Assembly (NCBI GenBank): GCA_020847555.1
Contig: JADLBT010000550.1
Span: 1-20,067, forward strand
Direction: 5' to 3'
Length of the DNA: 20,067 nt
Source of the DNA: Gemmataceae bacterium
Lineage (GTDB): Bacteria > Planctomycetota > Planctomycetia > Gemmatales > Gemmataceae
Part shown: one piece after another, positions 1 through 5,107 of the stretch
Layout: every line of letters starts with the position of its first letter
How positions within the stretch are numbered: position 1 is the first letter of the stretch
Notes under the pieces: model-generated
Seen by the model: the letters and a program-made list of their open reading frames with translations, nothing else
The model's database searches: none
What the model was told of the DNA's origin: nothing
Program-made: the position numbers and the translations under genes

Positions 1-651
1 GAAGTCCTCCGCGGTGACGAACACCACGCGCCAGTCAGCATGGGCCTTGCGCAGCCCGGCGTAGACGCCTTCCAGCAGGTGCGTCTTGCCGGTCCCGACC
101 GGGCCGTGCAGCACGAGCGGGTTGGCGGCCTGGCCGGGTTCCTCGATCACGCTCAGGGCCGACGCATAGGCGACGCGGTTGCAGCTGCCGACCGTGAAAT
201 CGCGCAGCTGATGCCAGCGGCGTGCGCGGGTCTTCGACAGCCGCGCCGCCGACTGCTGCGGCGTGGCCTCGGGCGCCGGCACCGGCTGTCCCGCGGGCGG
301 ACCGCCGGCAGACCCCGGCGGCGCGAGAGGCTCACGTCCCCGGGGCGGTTCCGCCGCCGCAGATGGTGCGGCGTCGTCGCGGCACGCGGCCGCAGGCGGC
401 TCCGCGTCGATGGCGAAGCGGACCTGCACCGGCCGGCCGATCACCTCGCGGGCCGCGGCGCAAACGTCGTCCGCGAACGTCGTCTGCAGCCACTGCTGGT
501 GGAACGGGTTCGGCACCCGAACCACCAGGCGATCGCCTTCCCAGCCGAACTTCGTCTTGTTCACAAACCAGAGGTTGTAGCGTGGCTCCCCGATGCGCCG
601 AGAGATTTCGGCCTCCAGCGCCGCCACGACTTCGCGCTCACTGGTCGTCAA
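1..651 (-). CDS. dnaA: Chromosomal replication initiator DnaA (5' part, runs off left edge)
   Basis: DnaA is the AAA+ ATPase that binds and melts the replication origin. The visible part, translated from the minus strand, has three pieces: an N-terminal domain I (RRIGEPRYNLWF, PNPFHQQWLQTTF), an Ala/Pro-rich linker of about 60 residues, and the start of the AAA+ domain (FTVGSCNRVAYASAL, then Walker A GPVGTGKTH). The frame is still open at base 1, so Walker B, the sensors and the DNA-binding domain IV lie outside. Start choice: an in-frame ATG exists at 696-694, but it sits inside a palindromic repeat and has no Shine-Dalgarno sequence. A TTG at 651-649 is preceded by GAGGGGG at 5 nt spacing and gives LTTSEREVVAALEAE, which I prefer. 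The Walker A context GPVGTGKT differs from the common GGVGLGKT but keeps GxxGxGKT. Neither dnaN nor gyrB is visible beside it. Identity is confident; the exact start is not. Confidence 0.88.
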   Translation of the reverse strand, partial: MTTSEREVVAALEAEISRRIGEPRYNLWFVNKTKFGWEGDRLVVRVPNPFHQQWLQTTFADDVCAAAREVIGRPVQVRFAIDAEPPAAACRDDAAPSAAAEPPRGREPLAPPGSAGGPPAGQPVPAPEATPQQSAARLSKTRARRWHQLRDFTVGSCNRVAYASALSVIEEPGQAANPLVLHGPVGTGKTHLLEGVYAGLRKAHADWRVVFVTAEDF

Positions 652-685
652 GGGCACCCCCTCGGCGCGCAGTCGCCCCGCTCGT

Positions 686-769
686 TGGACAGTCATCGGT
701 GGTCAGTGAAGACAGAACTGGATTCGCTTTACGGCTCACTGGCCACTGTTCACTGACCACTGTCCACTG
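686..769. repeat. Inverted repeat with five CACTG heptamers upstream of dnaA
   Basis: Five heptamers ending in CACTG follow one another exactly (735-741, 742-748, 749-755, 756-762, 763-769). The inverse complement lies on the left: TGGACAGT at 686-693 and GGTCAGTGAA at 701-710 pair with the segment 749-766, with a 7-nt interruption. In the left arm the CAGT cores are 14 nt apart, which keeps the 7-nt phase. The element overlaps the upstream ATG of dnaA. It resembles short heptameric tandem repeats known from several bacterial groups; its role here is unknown. Confidence 0.75.
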
Positions 770-847
770 CTTCGGCCTGGTGGCAAGAGAGAAGAATGTC
801 CCGGTCAGGTGGGAAGCCCGTCCGGGATGTCTGCCTCGGAGAATGGT

Positions 848-876
848 AATCTAAACCGCCCGGTGCCGGGCCACAA
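848..876 (-). promoter_or_regulatory. Candidate promoter for dnaA
   Basis: On the minus strand a TTGTGG (-35, 876-871) and a TAGATT (-10, 853-848) are separated by 17 nt. Transcription would begin near 841 and give a long leader that includes the heptamer palindrome. The 233-bp gap 697-929 holds this motif, the repeat and nothing else I can support; no consensus DnaA box (TTATNCACA) was seen. The match is partial and the call is only a candidate. Confidence 0.3.
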
Positions 877-929
877 CACTCTTTCCCATCGTTTGCGGGA
901 AGTGATGGCGTCGGGCGCCGCCACCGCCG

Positions 930-1850
930 CTACCGCTCGCGCGGGTAGAACGCCAGGTACACGTCGCGCTCGTCGTAGAACTCGAAGCCCAGACGAGCGT
1001 ACAGGTGCCGCGCCGGCAGAGTCCGCGCGTCCACCGCGAGCATCAGCTGCGACGTTCCCGCGGCACGCGCCTCCGCCAGAACCCGCGTCGTTAGCGCCAG
1101 GCCGATGCCGCAGCCACGCGCTTCCGGCACGACTCCGAGGTAAGCGAGATCCCACCCGTCGAGTTCCGGCATCGGGTTGACGATCAGCACCCCCACCGGA
1201 CGTCCGTCCAGCAGCGCGACGCACCAGCGGTCCGGGTCGAACGCCCCCTGCGCCTTGTGCCCCTCGACGATCTCCTCGACGGTGCGGACGCCGTTCAACT
1301 CGGGGCAGTCGAGCGTCTGTTCGTACGACCGCAGCAGGGTGCGCCTGAAGAGGGCCGAATCGGCTTCGCGGTAGGTCTGGCAGGTGAGTTTGGTCCGGGT
1401 GTCGGCGGGGCTCGTGTCGTCCGCCGGACGGCGCAGATAGAGGAGGCGCGTCACCCGGTGAAAGCCGTTGCGCAGCAGCGGTTCCCCGAGCGGGGCCTCG
1501 TCGGGATAGAGGAACGCCTGCGCCAGCTTCGCACCGCGCTGGCGGAGCCAGATCAGGCCGGCGCGAACGAGCGCGTCCTCGATGGGGCCGGGCTCTGTCC
1601 AGTCGGCGGCCTGCGGCGCCCAGACCAGCCCGCTGCTCCCAGGGAGTGGAATGCACACGATCGCGCCGGCGACGACGTTCCCGCCGCGCACGACGAGGAT
1701 GCCGTCGGCCGGTAGTTCGCCGTCGGCAACGAGCGCGAGGGCGCGGCGTACCCGACCCTCGACGTTCTCCGCGTCGAAGCGGCGGAGAACCAGTCGCAAG
1801 GCCGGTGCGAGTTCGCCCGGGTGGGCCGATTCGACCTGCAGGGAGGGCAT
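930..1850 (-). CDS. Two-domain GNAT-family N-acetyltransferase
   Basis: This is a 306-residue GNAT protein that transfers an acyl group from acyl-CoA to an unidentified substrate. The C-terminal half (about residues 155-306) has a clear GNAT core: motif A at 239-250 (GVVPEARGCGIG, the pyrophosphate-binding R-x-x-G-x-G loop) and a motif B-like ARHLYARLGFEFYDE near 280-294. The N-terminal half (about 1-140) looks like a second, degenerate GNAT fold (ILVVRGGNVVAGAIVCIPLP, then LLRNGFHRVTRLLYLRR) without the RxxGxG loop. The tandem layout and length resemble mycothiol synthase-type proteins, but sequence alone does not support that function. The ATG at 1850 overlaps the TAA of the creatininase gene (TAATG), so translation is probably coupled. 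A longer in-frame ORF extends to 1955 but runs inside the creatininase gene and is not needed. Confidence 0.8.
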   Translation of the reverse strand: MPSLQVESAHPGELAPALRLVLRRFDAENVEGRVRRALALVADGELPADGILVVRGGNVVAGAIVCIPLPGSSGLVWAPQAADWTEPGPIEDALVRAGLIWLRQRGAKLAQAFLYPDEAPLGEPLLRNGFHRVTRLLYLRRPADDTSPADTRTKLTCQTYREADSALFRRTLLRSYEQTLDCPELNGVRTVEEIVEGHKAQGAFDPDRWCVALLDGRPVGVLIVNPMPELDGWDLAYLGVVPEARGCGIGLALTTRVLAEARAAGTSQLMLAVDARTLPARHLYARLGFEFYDERDVYLAFYPRER

Positions 1851-2806
1851 TACTTCTTCAGTCGCTTCTTCGCCTTGTGCTTCTTCGTTCCGTTCGCCCC
1901 CTTCGCGCCGTTGTCCGCGGTGGACGGCTCCGGGGCGAACGGCCGCTGGCCCCACGGGATGGGCATGGTCGGCGGGGTACGGTGCCGGTCGCGGCGACGA
2001 TCCTTCGGCCGGTCCTTGAACCAGGTGACGAACCGGGCCAACTGTTTGACCGCCTCCTCGTAGGCGCGTTTACCCTTCTCGGCGGTGGCCAGTTCCGCCT
2101 CGCCCAGGACGCCCGACTTGGAATAGCTGCTCGTCCACGAGATCCCCGTCGCCGGGCCGGCGCCGAACAGATCCACCCAGCAGAAGGGGCTCTCCTCCTC
2201 GTTGAAACTGATCACGCCATTCTTGATCTGGTCCGTGCGCACGTTGTCGCCGTCGAGGTAGAGGTAGAGCGACGTCTCCAGCTCGCAGGCGTGGGCGCAG
2301 CCGCCGGGGAACTTGCTCTCACGCCAGCGCGGCAGGAACTCCTTGTCAACGGTGAGCAGCCGCCACCAGCAGACCGGGACGCACTCGGCGTCGGTTTCGA
2401 GGTTGGTGCGGCGGCCGACGAGGTCAAGGTTGGGCCAGTTGGAGCCGTGGCCGTTGAGGAGGACGATCTTCTTGAAGCCGTGGTAGGCGAGCGATTTGGT
2501 GATGTCGAGCACGTGATGCATGAAGTGCTCGAAGTCGTTGTTGATGGTCCCGGGGAAGTCCATGACGTGGCCGGTGTAGCCGTAGCAGACAGTCGGCAGG
2601 ACGAGGAGCTTGTCGGGCACCTGGCGGCCGACGCCGCGGGCGATCTCGGTGGGACAGATGAGATCGACATCGAGCGGCAGATGTGGCCCGTGCTGTTCGA
2701 CGGCCCCACAGGGCACGATGCACACCTTGCCGAGTTCGACGGCGTCGTTGATCTCGGGCCAGGTTAGTTTCTCGTAACGGTACTCGGTTGCAGCGCGGCT
2801 GGTCAT
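1850..2806 (-). CDS. Creatininase-family amidohydrolase
   Basis: This 318-residue protein belongs to the creatininase/formamide-hydrolase family, metal-dependent enzymes that cleave cyclic or linear amides. The motif VPCGAVEQHGPHLPLDVD holds the expected ligands E37, H39 and D48 with the family spacing. LLNGHGSN supplies H120, and HACELETS (around 172-179) matches the usual HAGExETS with a Cys for the Gly. About 50 C-terminal residues after the fold are rich in Lys, Arg and Pro (ending KKHKAKKRLKK) and look disordered. The ATG at 2806-2804 has an AAGGAG about 7 nt upstream, so the longer ORF reaching 2917, which reads through a repeat, is rejected. The gene precedes the GNAT gene with a one-base overlap. 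The substrate cannot be told; creatininase itself, guanylpyrimidine-type amide cleavage or MftE-like peptide trimming are all possible from the family. Confidence 0.86.
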   Translation of the reverse strand: MTSRAATEYRYEKLTWPEINDAVELGKVCIVPCGAVEQHGPHLPLDVDLICPTEIARGVGRQVPDKLLVLPTVCYGYTGHVMDFPGTINNDFEHFMHHVLDITKSLAYHGFKKIVLLNGHGSNWPNLDLVGRRTNLETDAECVPVCWWRLLTVDKEFLPRWRESKFPGGCAHACELETSLYLYLDGDNVRTDQIKNGVISFNEEESPFCWVDLFGAGPATGISWTSSYSKSGVLGEAELATAEKGKRAYEEAVKQLARFVTWFKDRPKDRRRDRHRTPPTMPIPWGQRPFAPEPSTADNGAKGANGTKKHKAKKRLKK

Positions 2807-2817
2807 GTTTGTCTCCT

Positions 2818-2973
2818 TGAACGAACCACAGAGACACAGCGACAAGACCCACCGAGAGAAAACCCAGTGCAGAATGCATGATAAGGCAGCCTGGCGCGCC
2901 TGCCTGCCCTTTTTCATTCTTCATTTCTCTGGGTGTTTTCCCTCTGTGTTCTCTGTGTCTCTGTGGGTCGTTT
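2818..2973. repeat. 156-bp imperfect palindrome of CACAGAGACACAG type
   Basis: The left arm begins with AACGAACCACAGAGACACAG (2819-2838). The reverse complement of the right arm begins with AACGACCCACAGAGACACAG (near 2973-2953). The two arms stay alignable over about 65 bp (both continue to GAGAAAACCCAG/GAAAACACCCAG and AGAATG) and meet at a central GGCGCGCC (2893-2900). The element exactly fills the gap between the DUF1501 stop codon and the Shine-Dalgarno of the creatininase gene. It may form a large cruciform or RNA hairpin between the two genes. Confidence 0.75.
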
Positions 2974-4443
2974 CTATGCAATGATCGCGCGGATCGGCGT
3001 GCCGTGATCGATGTCGAGGCGGCGCCGGCCCGGTATCTCCAGGCGGCGCGAGTCGAGCCCCAGTTGGTGCATCACCGTCGCGTGGATGTCGGTGACGTAG
3101 TGCCGGTTCTCGACCGCGTGGAAGCCGATTTCGTCGGTCGCGCCGTGGACGACGCCGCCCTTGATCCCGCCGCCGGCAAGCCACGCGCAGAACCCGAACG
3201 GGTGATGGTCGCGGCCGTCGCCCTGGGCGCCGGGGGTGCGGCCGAACTCGGTGCCCCAGACCACGAGCGTATCGCGTAACAGACCGCGCTGCTTCAGATC
3301 CTTCAGCAAACCGGCGATCGGCTTATCGACCTGCGCCGACAGGTTGCCGTGGTTGGCGCGGATGCCCGAGTGGGCGTCCCACGCGCCGCCGCCGCCCCCG
3401 CCGTGGAAGATCTGCACGAAGCGCACGCCGCGCTCCACCATCCGCCGCGCCGCCAGGCACAGCTGTCCGAACGGGCGCGTGCCGTTCTGATCGATACCGT
3501 ACAACCGCTGCGTGGCCGGCGTCTCGCGCTCCAGCTGCAGCGTCTCGGGCACGGCGGTCTGCATGCCGAACGCCGTCTCGTAGGCGTGGATGCGGGCGCG
3601 CAGGCCCGGATCGTCGGGGTAGTCGATACCCGAGAGGCGGTTGAGGCGGCCGAGCAGGCTGAACTCCGCCTCCTGTTCGGCGCGCGCGACGCCGCCCGCG
3701 GGCGTGACGAACGGCAGCGGTTCGCGCCCACCAACGTTGAGACGCACGCCCGCGTACTCCGGGCCGAGGTACGAGGCGCCGTGCGTCCACGACCCGCCGC
3801 AGCAGTCGCCGGTCGGCGTGCCGAGGACGACGTACTCCGGCAGGTTGCGGTTGAGCGTGCCCAGGCCGTAGGACACCCACGAGCCGATGGTCGGGAACGG
3901 GCCTTCACGCGGGTGGCGGCCGGTGTGCCAGGTAAGCTGGGCGCCGTGGTCGTTGTGGACCGTCCACAGCGAACGCACCACCGCCAGATCGTCGGCGCAC
4001 GCGCCGACGTGCCGCCACCAGTCCGCGACGGCGAGGCCGCTCTGCCCGTGGCGGCGGTGGCCCGTGTTGAGACCCATCAGCAGGCGCCGCCCGCCGTGCG
4101 ACGGGTTGCCGGCGATCACGTCGCGCAGTCGCTCCGGGTTGAGGACGTCGCGATAGGGCGTGGCGTCGATCGTCTTGCCGGCGTAGCGGTTCAGCTCCGG
4201 CTTGGGGTCGAAGCTCTCCACGTGGCTGACCCCGCCGCAGAGGAAGATCCAGATGACGCTCTTCGCCTTCGGCTCGAAGTGCGGGCGACCGTCCGGGGCA
4301 GCGGGGTCGCCGTCGGCGCGGAGACGCCCGTCGCGGAACAGCATGGCGCCGAGGGCCAGGCCGGTGAAGCCCATGCCAGTATCGAGCAGGAACGAGCGCC
4401 GCGTCACGCCGCGGCAACCGTGGTGTTCAACAGACGCAGTCAT
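2974..4443 (-). CDS. DUF1501 family protein, Tat-exported
   Basis: This is a 489-residue member of the DUF1501 family, which has an alkaline-phosphatase/sulfatase-like fold and is strongly expanded in planctomycetes; its substrate is unknown. The N-terminus carries a twin-arginine signal (VTRRSFLLDTGMGFTGLAL, about residues 14-32), so export to the periplasm in folded form is expected. Family hallmarks include KSVIWIFLCGGVSHVESFDPK, WTVHNDHGAQLTWHTG, and near the C-terminus VVWGTEFGRTPGAQGDGRDHHP followed by HATVMHQLGLD. The ATG at 4443-4441 has a GAGGAGG 4-5 nt upstream and is preferred to an upstream in-frame start at 4485. The gene normally pairs with a DUF1549/DUF1553 gene. Here that partner is upstream in the same direction, with a Uma2 gene between them. 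It probably acts with the partner as a secreted or surface-associated enzyme or cytochrome module. Confidence 0.9.
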   Translation of the reverse strand: MTASVEHHGCRGVTRRSFLLDTGMGFTGLALGAMLFRDGRLRADGDPAAPDGRPHFEPKAKSVIWIFLCGGVSHVESFDPKPELNRYAGKTIDATPYRDVLNPERLRDVIAGNPSHGGRRLLMGLNTGHRRHGQSGLAVADWWRHVGACADDLAVVRSLWTVHNDHGAQLTWHTGRHPREGPFPTIGSWVSYGLGTLNRNLPEYVVLGTPTGDCCGGSWTHGASYLGPEYAGVRLNVGGREPLPFVTPAGGVARAEQEAEFSLLGRLNRLSGIDYPDDPGLRARIHAYETAFGMQTAVPETLQLERETPATQRLYGIDQNGTRPFGQLCLAARRMVERGVRFVQIFHGGGGGGAWDAHSGIRANHGNLSAQVDKPIAGLLKDLKQRGLLRDTLVVWGTEFGRTPGAQGDGRDHHPFGFCAWLAGGGIKGGVVHGATDEIGFHAVENRHYVTDIHATVMHQLGLDSRRLEIPGRRRLDIDHGTPIRAIIA

Positions 4444-4488
4444 GATCCCTCCTCGACAAGGAGCCTCGGACGGGTTGATGGACAAACG

Positions 4489-5094
4489 CTAACCCGCCTC
4501 TCCCAGCAACTGCTTGAGAATATCGTACTTGGTCGGCCGCGGCTCCTGCCACAACCAAGCGGACCGGAGCCAGAAGTCGGTCAGCACCTGACTGCGCAGC
4601 GCGCCACCCTTCGGGCGGACCGCACGGTACTTCCCTTTCCTGTCAAGCCGGTACAGGCTCATCTTCTGCTCCAGTTCGTCCACGATCCAGTATTCATGGA
4701 CGCCCGCCTTCTGGTACTGGGCGAACTTCTGCTCGTAGTCGCGCTCGACACTGTCGGGGGATACGATCTCCACGGCCAGATCGGGAGGATCCTCGACGCG
4801 GCCCCGCTTGATCAGGTGAACGCGGTCCCCCCGCACGAAGGCGATGTCCGGTTCCGGCCCATTCGCGTCATCCAGGCGAAACGCCACACGCGATCCAAAC
4901 ACGGCTCCCAGCTTTTTGACCTCGGCAAAGTCATACATGAGCCCACCCAGCCACATGAAGAGGCTGTTCGCGTCGGTGTTCTCGGGCGAGGCCATGTAGA
5001 TCACTCCGTCGATGAGATCCCCCTTCTGTCCCTCCTTCACCAGTTCGCAGAACTCCTCGAACGTCGTGCGCTGAGACGTTGTCGCCGAGACCAT
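4489..5094 (-). CDS. Uma2 family (DUF820) putative PD-(D/E)XK nuclease
   Basis: This 201-residue protein belongs to the Uma2/DUF820 family, a restriction-endonuclease-like fold heavily expanded in cyanobacteria and planctomycetes with no settled function. The expected core is present: GDLIDGVIYMASP near the N-terminus (family usually E-L-I-D-G; here D26), EPDIAFV with D83, LAVEIVSP with E109, then K123 and the EYWIVDELEQ strand. These make up the D...ExV...K active-site pattern, so the nuclease centre appears intact. The ATG at 5094-5092 has GGGAGGAGG 5 nt upstream. The gene starts 13 nt after the stop of the DUF1549/DUF1553 gene and ends 45 nt before DUF1501, so it is probably co-transcribed with both. 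Such genes often insert into operons; its presence inside this pair is unusual. Confidence 0.88.
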   Translation of the reverse strand: MVSATTSQRTTFEEFCELVKEGQKGDLIDGVIYMASPENTDANSLFMWLGGLMYDFAEVKKLGAVFGSRVAFRLDDANGPEPDIAFVRGDRVHLIKRGRVEDPPDLAVEIVSPDSVERDYEQKFAQYQKAGVHEYWIVDELEQKMSLYRLDRKGKYRAVRPKGGALRSQVLTDFWLRSAWLWQEPRPTKYDILKQLLGEAG

Positions 5095-5107
5095 GCCCGC
5101 CTCCTCC

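Noticed and set aside
735..769. CRISPR array
   Set aside because: The unit is only 7 nt with no spacers; it is a tandem heptamer repeat.
697..929. Replication origin beside dnaA
   Set aside because: No DnaA boxes or AT-rich unwinding region were seen, only a heptamer repeat; neighbouring genes are not those usual at an origin.
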